From Candidatus Scalindua sediminis (GTDB lineage Bacteria; Planctomycetota; Brocadiia; Brocadiales; Scalinduaceae), in NCBI GenBank assembly GCA_008636105.1, contig VSDH01000021.1, positions 1-49,271 on the forward strand: a stretch of 49,271 bases of DNA, given 5' to 3'. The translations under genes and the position numbers were made by a program. The number at the start of each line of letters is the position of its first letter. Positions within the stretch are counted from its first letter, which is position 1. The notes under the pieces are model-generated. The model was not told where the DNA came from. It did no database searches and worked only from the letters and a program-made list of their open reading frames with translations. Shown here in pieces: positions 8,161-17,271 of the stretch.

Positions 8161-8952
8161 CTATCGAGCAGTGTTGGATCTATTTACTTTTGCTCTGATT
8201 GAGACCAATGCCCTATGATGCAACTGTGATACCCTAGATTCAGATAAATCCATAACTTCAGCTATTTCTCTTAGAAGCATATCTTCGTAATAATATAAGG
8301 TAACAACCATCCTCTCTTTAGGTTGAAGTTCAGTAATAGTACGCTCCAATATCTTTTGTTCTTCTTCCAATTCCAAGACATCTGATGGTTCACAAGCTTT
8401 ACGATCTTTAAGAATCACATTTACTTTTGCCCCTGCATCATCACCGCTTCCATAATTAATGTCCTCAAGATTTAGCAATGAACACAGGTTAATTTCTGCT
8501 AGCATTTTATCAAGTTCACTACAACTAATATCCAGCGCTTCAGCAATTTCTTCGATTTGAGGAATTCTACCAAGTTGTTGCTCGAGGAAACTATGTGTTT
8601 TCTTAATCAGATTTTCTTTTTCTCTAACTGAGCGCGGTACCCAATCTTGTAATCTAAGATAATCCAGAATGGAACCTCTAATCCTGTGGAAAGCATAAGT
8701 TTTAAATTTGACTTGTTTTTTTACATTGAATTTTCCAGCAGCCTCTATCAATCCCAGGATTCCAGACTCAATCAAATCTTCCCTGTCAACATGTGAGGGA
8801 AGACAAATCATAATCTTCCCAACCACATATTTTACAAGGGGAAGATGCTCTATTATGAGCTTATCTCGTTTTGTTCTACTTGCGGTACTACGTCTACTTT
8901 GCACCGTAGCGGCACGCTGCGATAATTGTCTTTTGGCAATATGCGCCTGCAT
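8161..8952 (-). CDS. fliA: Flagellar sigma factor FliA (sigma-28)
   Basis: This sigma-70 family protein directs RNA polymerase to late flagellar promoters. Region 2 (LPLVKYVVGKI through FKTYAFHRIRGSILDYLR), the DWVPRSVREKE segment typical of FliA/WhiG, and the region 4 helix-turn-helix (LREIAEVMDLSESRVSQLHH) are all clear. I place the start at ATG 8952, which has AGGGA eight bases upstream; a TTG at 8988 would add 12 residues without support. That gives 263 residues, near the usual size. Residues about 12-18 (QRAATVQ) are encoded by a copy of the 20-bp palindrome core. FlgM is encoded at 43416-43760. Confidence 0.93.
   Translation of the reverse strand: MQAHIAKRQLSQRAATVQSRRSTASRTKRDKLIIEHLPLVKYVVGKIMICLPSHVDREDLIESGILGLIEAAGKFNVKKQVKFKTYAFHRIRGSILDYLRLQDWVPRSVREKENLIKKTHSFLEQQLGRIPQIEEIAEALDISCSELDKMLAEINLCSLLNLEDINYGSGDDAGAKVNVILKDRKACEPSDVLELEEEQKILERTITELQPKERMVVTLYYYEDMLLREIAEVMDLSESRVSQLHHRALVSIRAKVNRSNTAR
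8901..8920 (+). repeat. Family A palindrome core inside fliA
   Basis: A minimal core copy, GCACCGTAGCGG joined directly to CACGCTGC with no interior insertion. It is translated in frame near the N-terminus of FliA, ahead of conserved region 2. Confidence 0.75.
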
Positions 8953-9052
8953 TCGAAATTCCCTGGTAATTGTGAAAACTTGATACAATACTAATCTGTA
9001 ATTTGCTTAAATAATCGCAATTATCTATATCTCCCTACAAATCCTGTAAAGA

Positions 9053-9310
9053 TCATTCTTCAGGTTTTCCGGCATCAACATTGTCTTCGTGTTTAACCAC
9101 ATTAAAATTGTCAGGAACATAATTTACTAATATCTTTATTGAAACAAAGAATGCTAATCCCAATATGCAGCCAGCTATAATTGCCTTCTTCATGACGGTT
9201 TCAACAGCCACGTTTGACACATAACCAAGAAAACACGCAAAGAAAAAAGCAGATATGGCAACATATATGCTATACCTATACCCGATTAATATTAGCTTCC
9301 GTTTTGGCAT
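9053..9310 (-). CDS. Small two-TM membrane protein of flagellar operon
   Basis: The 85-residue protein has two hydrophobic segments, about residues 14-33 (YSIYVAISAFFFACFLGYVS) and 41-62 (KAIIAGCILGLAFFVSIKIL), and a short acidic tail. I do not recognise the family. It sits between flhF and fliA, where other bacteria encode FlhG or small membrane proteins; no FlhG-like ATPase is present here. GGAGGGGA lies about 13 bases before the ATG, a longer spacing than usual. Co-transcription with flhF is likely. Confidence 0.6.
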   Translation of the reverse strand: MPKRKLILIGYRYSIYVAISAFFFACFLGYVSNVAVETVMKKAIIAGCILGLAFFVSIKILVNYVPDNFNVVKHEDNVDAGKPEE

Positions 9311-9349
9311 TTAATATAAATTCGCTCCCCTCCGATCGTCACTTTGTCA

Positions 9350-10474
9350 TTATCCTATTACCATTTCAGCAATCATGCTTCCTGTAACAGGTTTAATACT
9401 TCTCTGTATCTCTTGCCCATCGGTAATATAGGAAAGAGGAATCTTCGTGGCCATCGCGACACTAAACAGCGTGCCATAAATATCAGTTTCATCAACCTTG
9501 GTAAAAAGTAATCTCTGGATTGGTATAATAGAATAATTCTTAACGGCATTAATGACATCAACGAATCTTGTTGTAGCGCTGATAACAAGATGAATCTCTA
9601 AATTTGGCATATTATGAATGTATTCCTTTAACTCTAACAGCTCGACATTATCAAGATGATTTATCCCTGGTGTATCTATGAAAATAAGTGACGTACTTTT
9701 AAATTCATCTATAATCATACTAAGCTCTTGACGTGTTGTAACAACCCACACCGTTGCTCCTATCAACTCTGCAAGCTTATTCAGCCTTTCCTCAGAATCA
9801 TCTTTGATTTTTATCAATAATATATCCTTATCAGAATGTGTTCTTGCATCTAATGCTAATTTTGAAATAGTTGTAGTTTTTCCCACCCCAGCACCCCCTA
9901 CAAATGCCATTGCCTTATGGGTTCCTTCGTTTGCTAAATTAGAAGCAGGAATTTTAATTTTACTAATAAACCTTTCTTTAATTATCTGCTGTTGTAAATC
10001 CATTTTTTCAAAACCTTCTTTCCCCACAGCCCCGCTGCTTCCTTGCACCGTGGCGGCGAAAGTCGCGGCTCCCGCGGCACGCTGCGGAAGCAAGGATGCG
10101 GGGCTAGCAGTGGGGACTTTACCCAGATCGCATAATGCCTCTCTTGTCAAGATTTGAGCATATTCTTCTTCTACTTGCTGAGCACTAAGTTTGTCAGATA
10201 ATTCCTTGATTGCTTCAGGTAAATCATTCTCTACGCCACGATCTACCTTTGAAGATACATTTAAACGGTCATCACCCTTTAATTCTTTATTGATATCCTG
10301 TTCAATAAAATTTTCTGCTGCAACAATCTCAACCAATTTCTTGCCTGCAGTGGCTTTAATATCTCCCTCTTCTATATCGCTGGTATCGAGAATCAGGGGA
10401 GAATCACCCATTTCCCTTTTTACACTCATTAGCGCTTCCCGTATTGTAGGAGCAATAAAAGATTTAATCTTCAT
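9350..10474 (-). CDS. flhF: Flagellar SRP-like GTPase FlhF
   Basis: FlhF is an SRP-type GTPase that sets flagellum position and number at the membrane. Its NG domain shows the P-loop GGAGVGKTTT (about 191-200), DTPGINHLD and TKVDET. The N-terminal B region begins MKIKSFIAPTIREALMSVKREMG, which is typical. Between them, residues about 120-151 (TASPASLLPQRAAGAATFAA region) are encoded by a nested palindrome at 10022-10116 that keeps the frame. The extra segment lies in the variable linker, so function may be kept. The start overlaps the end of flhA by 11 bp, indicating coupling. Confidence 0.95.
   Translation of the reverse strand: MKIKSFIAPTIREALMSVKREMGDSPLILDTSDIEEGDIKATAGKKLVEIVAAENFIEQDINKELKGDDRLNVSSKVDRGVENDLPEAIKELSDKLSAQQVEEEYAQILTREALCDLGKVPTASPASLLPQRAAGAATFAATVQGSSGAVGKEGFEKMDLQQQIIKERFISKIKIPASNLANEGTHKAMAFVGGAGVGKTTTISKLALDARTHSDKDILLIKIKDDSEERLNKLAELIGATVWVVTTRQELSMIIDEFKSTSLIFIDTPGINHLDNVELLELKEYIHNMPNLEIHLVISATTRFVDVINAVKNYSIIPIQRLLFTKVDETDIYGTLFSVAMATKIPLSYITDGQEIQRSIKPVTGSMIAEMVIG
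10022..10116 (+). repeat. Nested palindrome (family A inside family B) within flhF
   Basis: The outer family B arms read CCCCACAGCCCCGCTGCTTC and GCAAGGATGCGGGGCTAGCA. Inside their loop sits a family A copy: GCACCGTGGCGG (10045-10056), a 21-nt interior (10057-10077) and CACGCTGC (10078-10085). The whole structure is open in the flhF frame. The same outer hairpin without family A lies at 38362-38417. Confidence 0.8.
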
Positions 10475-12560
10475 TTGTTAAATTCACAACCCCAAGTGAT
10501 TCAATTTGAATTCCCGGCGCTATCTCCTTATAAGACAATACCGGTAAAAAAGGTATCGAGTTTTCTATAAGTTTTCTGATGTGATTTCTCACTGCAGAAG
10601 ACGTTAAAAGCACTATGCTGCTGCTGGATGAGTAAGTCTTCTTCACAGTTGCTGTGATTGCATCTATTATTTTTTGGGCATAGTTTGGCTCTAAAGCAAG
10701 TACGGATTTATTCCCGGTTGTGTGAATAGAATTAGTGATTTCTTTTTCTAATCTTGGTTCAAACGAAATTGTATTAATCTTGCTCGTTTCATCTTGATAT
10801 TGTCCACATAATGTCCTGCACAACCTCTGTCGCACATATTCGGTCAGGACATCTGGATCCTTTGTACTAGGTGCATAGTCAACAAGAGTTTCAATAATAG
10901 TACCAAAATCCCTTATTGAAATTCTCTCTCTTAACAAATTCCTGATTACTTCGTGCACAACACCCAACGTAAGAACGTTTGGTGTCAATTCATTTACCAA
11001 GGTTGGTGAATCTTTTTTCAAATTCTCTATTAATTTTTGAATATCTTCCCGGGTAATTATCTCGTGGGCATGAGACTTAATAACCTCTGTCAAATGTGTA
11101 ATTAAAACTGACGTAGGATCTATCACTGTATAACCTGCCGATTCGGCCGAGTCCTTCTTAGATTCAGAAATCCACACACCAGGCAAACCATAAGCTGGGT
11201 CTACTGTCTTAATACCTTCAATTGGCTCTTGCTCCTCTCCTCCACCTAAAGCCAGATAACTATCAGGCATTATTTCCCCCTTAGCAACCGTTTCCCCTTT
11301 TATCTTTATATGATACTCATTTGGGGCAAGCCGCAGATAATCCCTCAAGCGTATAGGAGGAATTATTGTTCCCATATCCCTGGCAAGCTGTTTTCTAAGC
11401 GCACTAATCCTGCTCAAAATTCCCCCTGCCTTTTTAGGATCAACCAACGGTACCAATTTATAACCAACCTCAATCCCCATTCTATCCACCTGTAACAGGG
11501 CTTCAATTTCCCTCTCAGGTTCTTTCAATTCCTTTAATCTCTTTGCTTCTTGTTCTCCATCTTTTTCCGTAGCAACACTAGTTGAACCTCTACTTGTAAC
11601 GTAATACATGAAACCAAAAAAAACTGACATTATTATAAAAGGGGCTTTTGGCAGGCCCGGAACTAAACCAAAAAAACCCAGGATACCTGCTGCAAACGCC
11701 AGTGCCCTTGGTATCGTCAGTATCTGGGAGGTCAATTCCACCCCCAGACTGGTTTTTGATGAAGCCTTTGTAATAAGTAGAGCCGCAGATGTAGCGTTAA
11801 TTAAAGAAGGGATTTGTGATACTAATCCATCACCAACAGTTAAAATCGTGTAGGTAGATAATGCGTCAGAAATATTCATACCTTGCATTAATACACCTAT
11901 TATCATGCCACCTGTGATGTTTACTAAGGTAATAACAATCCCTGCTATAGCATCGCCACTTACAAATTTACTTGCTCCATCCATTGAACCATAAAATTCT
12001 GCTTCTCGTGCTATATCATCTCGTCTACTTCTTGCCTCTCCCTCCGTAATCGAACCTGAGTTTAGATCAGCATCAATACTCATCTGTTTACCAGGCATGG
12101 CATCCAGAGTAAATCTGGCGGCTACCTCCGCGACCCTTGTAGAACCCTTTGTGATTACTATAAACTGAATAAGTGTCAGAATTATGAATATCACCATTCC
12201 AACCACTACATTACCACCTACTACAAAATTACCAAAAGATGCTATTACTGCACCAGCATTGGCATTCATAAGGATAAGGCGGGTTGATGCAACATTTAAA
12301 GCAAGTCGGAAAAGTGTGACGAAAAGCAAAAGGGACGGAAAGGCAGAAATCTCCAGTGCCCGTTTTACATGCAATGTAACCAAAAGCACCAAAAACGATA
12401 ATGAAATATTAATGGTAATTAAAATATCGAGTAAAAACGTCGGGAGCGGGATTATAAGAACAATTAATATACTTACCACTCCAACAGCCAGACCATATTC
12501 ACTGTTTTTTAACAAGAAGGCCATTGGAGACCCGGGCATATTTAACTTATTTTCAGCCAT
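10464..12560 (-). CDS. flhA: Flagellar type III export gate protein FlhA
   Basis: FlhA is the large export-gate subunit that couples proton motive force to secretion and docks chaperone-substrate complexes. At 698 residues it has the usual length: a membrane half (about 17-330), the FHIPEP-type loop DAMPGKQMSIDADLNSG (about 151-167), and a cytoplasmic half from about residue 350 that contains the IKTVDPAYGLPGVWI stretch typical of FlhA. GAGGA precedes the ATG by nine bases. It lies 25 bp after flhB and overlaps flhF, within the fliO-to-fliA unit. No inserted repeat is seen. Confidence 0.97.
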   Translation of the reverse strand: MAENKLNMPGSPMAFLLKNSEYGLAVGVVSILIVLIIPLPTFLLDILITINISLSFLVLLVTLHVKRALEISAFPSLLLFVTLFRLALNVASTRLILMNANAGAVIASFGNFVVGGNVVVGMVIFIILTLIQFIVITKGSTRVAEVAARFTLDAMPGKQMSIDADLNSGSITEGEARSRRDDIAREAEFYGSMDGASKFVSGDAIAGIVITLVNITGGMIIGVLMQGMNISDALSTYTILTVGDGLVSQIPSLINATSAALLITKASSKTSLGVELTSQILTIPRALAFAAGILGFFGLVPGLPKAPFIIMSVFFGFMYYVTSRGSTSVATEKDGEQEAKRLKELKEPEREIEALLQVDRMGIEVGYKLVPLVDPKKAGGILSRISALRKQLARDMGTIIPPIRLRDYLRLAPNEYHIKIKGETVAKGEIMPDSYLALGGGEEQEPIEGIKTVDPAYGLPGVWISESKKDSAESAGYTVIDPTSVLITHLTEVIKSHAHEIITREDIQKLIENLKKDSPTLVNELTPNVLTLGVVHEVIRNLLRERISIRDFGTIIETLVDYAPSTKDPDVLTEYVRQRLCRTLCGQYQDETSKINTISFEPRLEKEITNSIHTTGNKSVLALEPNYAQKIIDAITATVKKTYSSSSSIVLLTSSAVRNHIRKLIENSIPFLPVLSYKEIAPGIQIESLGVVNLTNED

Positions 12561-12585
12561 TTTGTTGCATCCTCATACTGAGTGT

Positions 12586-13650
12586 TTATTTTCCGACGAC
12601 ATTACGCAATTGATAAACGTATGAAAGGACCTTTGCCACTGCCTGATAAAGTTTAGGGGGAATTTCACTATCAATTTCCACTGTGTTATGTAATATTCGC
12701 GCAAGAATTCTATCCTCAACTACAGGAATATTATGCTCCCTGGCAATTTCTATTATCTTTAATGCTATGAAATCAAGCCCCTTCGCTACAACTTTTGGTG
12801 CATTCATTTTAGTAACATCGTACTTAAGTGCTATAGCATAATGTGTAGGATTGGAAACAACTACATCTGCCTCGGGTATTGCTTCCATCATCCTTTTACT
12901 TGCCATCTGACGCTGCATACTCTTAATTTTGGACTTTATTAAAGGATCTCCTTCACGCTGTTTTGATTCCTGTTTAACCTCATACTTGGACATCATTAAA
13001 TCTTTCGAATACTGCCATCTCTGGTACATAAAATCGAAAAGTGCCAGGATCAACAAGATTATTGTAATTTTCAAGACAAGGCCGAATATTAAACTAGTTG
13101 CGGAACTAAAGATACCTTCCACCCCCATGCTTACTAATTCCATCAATGGTTCTATATCCTTCCTTATAGAGAAATATGCTACAACCGCCATTATTGAAAA
13201 TTTCACAAGAGCCATCGCCAACCTAACCATGGCTCTCTTTGATACAAGATTTTTTAGGCCTTTAATAGGGTCCATTTTCTTAAAATCTGGCATAAGCGCT
13301 TTTGGGGCGAAAAGAAAACCAACCTGGGAATATGAACTTATTATTCCTATTACCATAAAGCCTCCCATTATTGGAAGAACGGTTTTTAAATGTTTGCTAG
13401 AAATATCCACCAATAAAGAGTGTAAAGTATTTACTTCAAAGTTCTCATAAAAAGGATTCCTAAAGAGTAAAGACATCGTATCCTCTATATTCCACACCAT
13501 TGCCCCACCAAAAAAGTATATAACTAAAGTTCCAAACAACATCATCATAGCAGTATTAAGGTCTGCGCTATTCGCAACATTCCCTTTGCTACGAGTTTCT
13601 TGTCTCCGTTTGGGTGTGGCGGGTTCTGTTTTTTCATCAAATGACTTCAT
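12586..13650 (-). CDS. flhB: Flagellar export switch protein FlhB
   Basis: FlhB switches the export machine from rod/hook to filament substrates after self-cleavage. The 354-residue protein has an N-terminal charged stretch (EKTEPATPKRRQETRSKGNV), four membrane helices, and the autocleavage motif NPTH in VVVSNPTHYAIAL near residue 266. A strong GGAGGT lies before the ATG. It is four bases from fliR and 25 bp from flhA. Confidence 0.97.
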   Translation of the reverse strand: MKSFDEKTEPATPKRRQETRSKGNVANSADLNTAMMMLFGTLVIYFFGGAMVWNIEDTMSLLFRNPFYENFEVNTLHSLLVDISSKHLKTVLPIMGGFMVIGIISSYSQVGFLFAPKALMPDFKKMDPIKGLKNLVSKRAMVRLAMALVKFSIMAVVAYFSIRKDIEPLMELVSMGVEGIFSSATSLIFGLVLKITIILLILALFDFMYQRWQYSKDLMMSKYEVKQESKQREGDPLIKSKIKSMQRQMASKRMMEAIPEADVVVSNPTHYAIALKYDVTKMNAPKVVAKGLDFIALKIIEIAREHNIPVVEDRILARILHNTVEIDSEIPPKLYQAVAKVLSYVYQLRNVVGK

Positions 13651-13653
13651 TAT

Positions 13654-14424
13654 TTACATACCTCCTACCAGACTAAACAAGTCCTTACGGAGTATATTTA
13701 ATAAATATTCCATTGCGCGTACTATAAATGGAAAAGTTATGCCCAGAATTATGAAACCCGTAATAATCTTTATTGGGAAAATTATCATGAATATATTTAT
13801 CTGTGGTATAGACCTCCCAACCAATCCGGTAACAACTACAATAAGAAATAGAATAATCATAACTGGAGCAGCTATTTTAATTGCAGATATAAGTAATCCT
13901 TGAAACATTTGCATTATCTTACCCATTGTTAAGCCTGGCTCAAAAAATTCTGGTATAGGAACAGTTTTATAACTTAGAACCAACGCATTTATTAACCAGT
14001 GATGCCCGTCCACTGCTAGAAACAGAAGTAAACCCGCCATCTGAAGTAATTGTCCAATTGGGTTTACGCGGCCTCCGAACAATGGATCAACCATCGCTGC
14101 CATGTGCAACCCCATCTCGCCGCCTATTAAGTCTCCTGCCACAACGAAGGCTCCAAACATCAATGTTGCTCCATAACCAATTACGAAACCAATTGCAATC
14201 TCCTTAAAGATTAAAGCAACAAAAGGCAAAACACTATCAGGCAACGTCTGCTGAGAATCATTTACTGTGGGAAAAATAACAAACGCGATTACAATCGACA
14301 GGCTTATCTTTACCAGCAGGGGTATGCCTGTCTGGTTAAAGACAGGAGAAAAGAAAAGGACACTGGCAGTCCTGAATAGTACTATAGTAAACAAGGGAAG
14401 AAGGTTAACAATATTTAGTAACAT
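13654..14424 (-). CDS. fliR: Flagellar export protein FliR
   Basis: The 256-residue, highly hydrophobic protein has about six membrane segments and belongs to the FliP-FliQ-FliR core channel. It includes the family stretch FKEIAIGFVIGYGATLMFGAF and the GLLLFLAVDGHHWLINAL region characteristic of FliR. It lies between fliQ (6 bp upstream) and flhB (3 bp downstream) in the canonical order. Length is normal and no missing part is evident. Confidence 0.95.
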   Translation of the reverse strand: MLLNIVNLLPLFTIVLFRTASVLFFSPVFNQTGIPLLVKISLSIVIAFVIFPTVNDSQQTLPDSVLPFVALIFKEIAIGFVIGYGATLMFGAFVVAGDLIGGEMGLHMAAMVDPLFGGRVNPIGQLLQMAGLLLFLAVDGHHWLINALVLSYKTVPIPEFFEPGLTMGKIMQMFQGLLISAIKIAAPVMIILFLIVVVTGLVGRSIPQINIFMIIFPIKIITGFIILGITFPFIVRAMEYLLNILRKDLFSLVGGM

Positions 14425-14430
14425 TTTTTG

Positions 14431-14700
14431 TCAGAAAGAATAACTAGAAAGATTACCCAGGAGCGTAGAAGTGAATGTCATTAATTTCTGTATCAACCAG
14501 GGCATAGCATAAATAAACATTCCAAATACAGCCAATAGTTTTGGCAAAAATGTAAGAGTTTGCTCCTGAATACTCGTAGCCGCCTGAAAGATTCCTATTA
14601 AGAGTCCAACGACCAACGCCGTTCCAATAAGCGGTCCAATGATGGTCATTGTAATTCCTATCGTTTCCCTGCCAAGAGTAGCTACTATGTCTTGTCCCAT
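14431..14700 (-). CDS. fliQ: Flagellar export protein FliQ
   Basis: The 89-residue protein has two membrane helices (about 17-38 and 51-72), with the FliQ signature GLLIGIFQAATSIQEQTLTF between them. It is the small helical-hairpin subunit of the FliPQR export pore. It lies 7 bp after fliP and 6 bp before fliR. The size is exactly that expected. Confidence 0.96.
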   Translation of the reverse strand: MGQDIVATLGRETIGITMTIIGPLIGTALVVGLLIGIFQAATSIQEQTLTFLPKLLAVFGMFIYAMPWLIQKLMTFTSTLLGNLSSYSF

Positions 14701-14707
14701 AAGCTTT

Positions 14708-15475
14708 CTACCTAATACTTGAGACTATCGATTGAATAATCAAGTGCCAGCCATCAACTAACACAAATAAGACAACCTTGAACGGTACAGAGATCATCAT
14801 TGGTGGAAGCATAAACATACCCATTGAAGTTAAGACACTTGCAACAATCATATCTATCACTATGAAAGGCAAATAGACTACAAATCCCATTTGAAAGGCA
14901 GTCTTTAGTTCACTCAGGACAAATGCCGGCATCAGAATGTGATTAGGAACATCATCAAGTGAATTTGGCCTTTCCACTTTTGCAATGTTAAAAAATAGCG
15001 CTATATCTTTTTCTCTTGTTTGCCTGGCCATAAAGCTTCTTAATGAATCCGTACCTCTTTTAAACGCCTCCATTTGTGTAATATCCTCATTCATAAATGG
15101 TTGAATAGCATTTTCGTTGATCTGTTTAAACACAGGGGACATCACAAAAAAAGTTAACAAGAGCGCGAGACCGATTAAAATTTGATTAGGTGGTATTTGT
15201 TGAAATGATAAGGCCCTCCTAGCAAATGACAGCACAATAATAATCCTCGTAAACGAAGTCATAACCATTAATAAACCTGGTAAGACTGTAAGCGAGGTCA
15301 TTAACAGGAATATCTTTACAACGCTAGCAAGTTCTGTGGGTTTACTAAGATCACCCATATTTATAGTCATCTTCACAGGTGTGTTAACCGCATTACCTGC
15401 CTCTATCGGTCCTGCAAAGAGTAAAACAACACCAAAACACATTACGACAATCAACAACCTATATAAACATTTCAT
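14708..15475 (-). CDS. fliP: Flagellar export protein FliP
   Basis: The 255-residue protein starts with a cleavable-type signal (residues 1-26, ending GPIEAG), as in other FliP proteins. Conserved motifs include MTSFTRIIIVLSFAR and PPNQILIGLALLLTFFVMSP, and the last two membrane helices contain VIDMIVASVLTSMGM. It forms the FliP5 ring of the export pore. fliO ends five bases upstream. Confidence 0.97.
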   Translation of the reverse strand: MKCLYRLLIVVMCFGVVLLFAGPIEAGNAVNTPVKMTINMGDLSKPTELASVVKIFLLMTSLTVLPGLLMVMTSFTRIIIVLSFARRALSFQQIPPNQILIGLALLLTFFVMSPVFKQINENAIQPFMNEDITQMEAFKRGTDSLRSFMARQTREKDIALFFNIAKVERPNSLDDVPNHILMPAFVLSELKTAFQMGFVVYLPFIVIDMIVASVLTSMGMFMLPPMMISVPFKVVLFVLVDGWHLIIQSIVSSIR

Positions 15476-15480
15476 TTTTT

Positions 15481-16008
15481 CTATTGCTTGTGTTTTAAAT
15501 ATGATTTCTTCATTAAATTTAAAAAATCACTATTACTAACGCTTTCACCTTTGCTATCAGCATCATCACTGATTATTTCATCATTATCAGCAACATCCTC
15601 GTTTGCAATCTCAGATATTAAACCTATTTTGTCATTAGTTGCACCAATCAATAAATGCTTTCCAGGAGCTTTAACTAAAACAATCGACTTTTTTACTCCC
15701 AGTGATATGTGTTCAATTATCTGTATGCGTTTCTTGCCTCTTCCCAGACTTGTTTTTATTCCATATTTCTTCCTGAGTACAAACACTGTCGCAATTATTA
15801 GGGCTATAACTATGAGGAGAGTGCTTGCTATTCTTGTATATCCTATCGGTTTGGCAGAAGAAGTCTTCTCAGGAGAATCATTAACAAACCACTCGGTACT
15901 TTTTTCATCGGCAAAACTCGTACTTTGCACCCTCACAAAAGATAAAGAAGTAAACAGCAGAATGAGTACGACAATTTTAACAGGCTTAAAATAACATCTC
16001 TTTACCAT
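15481..16008 (-). CDS. fliO: Flagellar export assembly protein FliO
   Basis: The 175-residue protein has an N-terminal signal-like segment (about 10-28), a short exported stretch, one membrane helix (TRIASTLLIVIALIIATVFVL, about 58-78), then the cytoplasmic FliO domain (KRIQIIEHISLGVKKSIVLVKAPGKHLLIG). FliO helps assemble the FliP ring. It is the first gene of the fliOPQR-flhBAF-fliA unit and has a sigma-54 promoter 85 bp upstream. The tail after residue 130 is Asp/Ser-rich and poorly conserved. Confidence 0.9.
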   Translation of the reverse strand: MVKRCYFKPVKIVVLILLFTSLSFVRVQSTSFADEKSTEWFVNDSPEKTSSAKPIGYTRIASTLLIVIALIIATVFVLRKKYGIKTSLGRGKKRIQIIEHISLGVKKSIVLVKAPGKHLLIGATNDKIGLISEIANEDVADNDEIISDDADSKGESVSNSDFLNLMKKSYLKHKQ

Positions 16009-16092
16009 AGTTTTTAGCCCCAGGATACGAATCTTCTTTTAAGATATACAATATGCTTTTCTAACTATAAAATAATCTCAATAAGAAGATTA

Positions 16093-16107
16093 GCAAATCA
16101 GATACCA
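16093..16107 (-). promoter_or_regulatory. Sigma-54 promoter of fliO operon
   Basis: The minus strand reads TGGTATCTGATTTGC, with GG and GC at the exact -24/-12 spacing. It is nearly identical to the site upstream of fliF (27777-27791), including the flanking TTAGCAAATCA on the plus strand. Confidence 0.7.
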
Positions 16108-16660
16108 TTGTTTTTCTTAAACTTCCCAGCATCTTTACTTGATATATGTCATTACTATTCAACTACTTAAGTACCTTTTAGTCCTGATAACATAAATCCC
16201 CTAACCTAATTCATTACCGGTAAATTATTAGAACAAATGCTAACGTAGTCTTTTTAAACCAATCGTAGTTTTCTTGAACAAGCACTCTGGTTAGCTTTGC
16301 ACACAAATGGAATGATGGAACAAGGGGTTCTGGAAAAGAGGGATAGTTGATTATTGACTAAAATCTACTGACAGGAGATTTACTTGTTAGATAAAGGCAA
16401 GGCCATTTCCTAAGACATGGGGTTTCAGATATAACTTTTTGGATTCAATTCTTTTTTCCCCGCAATCCGCAGTTTGCTAGCTTAAGGGCTTCCGAAGCCT
16501 TAATCTTATAGATTGAACCCATCAGAGTGAACATTTTCACTACATTACAACAATATTCCCGATAGAAACGTTGATAAGAGAAGGTATTATTCACTATGAA
16601 CTTTTCAAAGAAAAATTTTGTGAGATAGAGAGATATGGTACTCGGTAGAATTCAGAGTCG
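16108..16660. other. Long leader region between fliN and fliO
   Basis: No gene is evident in this ~550-bp AT-rich stretch. It contains an element at 16241-16268 (CGTAGTCTTTTTAAACCA then ATCGTAG) that is shared with the region upstream of fliF at 28062-28090. Its place 135 bp upstream of a sigma-54 promoter is where an activator-binding enhancer would be expected. Confidence 0.5.
16241..16268 (-). promoter_or_regulatory. Candidate enhancer element (copy 1)
   Basis: It shares CGTAGYCTTTTTAAACYA followed by RTCGTA with 28062-28090; similarity continues into a TTTTCT...AAG segment beyond. Both copies lie upstream of near-identical sigma-54 promoters, so an NtrC-type activator site is plausible but inferred. 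Confidence 0.4.
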
Positions 16661-17083
16661 TTATCCCACGCTTTCAATTCTTTCCTGATGGTTTGCAATC
16701 TTTGTTATCTTTACACCAAAATTTTCGTCAACAACTACCACCTCTCCTTGCGCAATTGTTTTTCCACGAATTGTTATCTTTACAGGTTCTCCTGCCAAAC
16801 TATCTAGCTCAACTATTGATCCTGGAGCCAATGCTAATACATCGCGCATCATCATCTCTGTCTTTCCTAGTTCTACAAGAAGAGGAATTTTAACGTCCAA
16901 CAACATATCGATATTCCCTTGTGTTGCCTCAGGTTTTGTCTGTACTGGTTGTAGAGGAGATAATTCGACAGATTTTATAGCCTCTTCATCGCTTACACCT
17001 TGATCAGGTATTTTCAGATCTTCCTTCTCATCGCTTACAGCTTCATTAGAATTTCTTTGTACTTCCTTCATTTTTTTTGCCAT
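16661..17083 (-). CDS. fliN: Flagellar motor switch protein FliN
   Basis: FliN forms the lower C-ring of the motor and binds FliH during export and CheY during switching. Of 140 residues, the last ~80 form the SpoA domain (NIDMLLDVKIPLLVELGKTE through VVVDENFGVKITKI). The first 55 are a charged, probably flexible extension, as in many FliN proteins. AAGGGGG precedes the ATG. It is the last gene of the fliF-to-fliN run and lies 188 bp beyond fliM, a larger gap than others in this unit. Confidence 0.95.
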   Translation of the reverse strand: MAKKMKEVQRNSNEAVSDEKEDLKIPDQGVSDEEAIKSVELSPLQPVQTKPEATQGNIDMLLDVKIPLLVELGKTEMMMRDVLALAPGSIVELDSLAGEPVKITIRGKTIAQGEVVVVDENFGVKITKIANHQERIESVG

Positions 17084-17271
17084 ATATTATATCCCCCTTA
17101 TTAATTGAGTTCTGTCAATACACACCACACGAAATATAAAGATTTTTCTTAATATAAACAGTTCTTTTGGAAATATACCACCCTATAATCCTGAGTTTTC
17201 TGTGACAGGTGGAACATTCTTGCCTTACCTATCGTGGAGAACTTTCCAAATGCGTAACAATATCCCTGATA

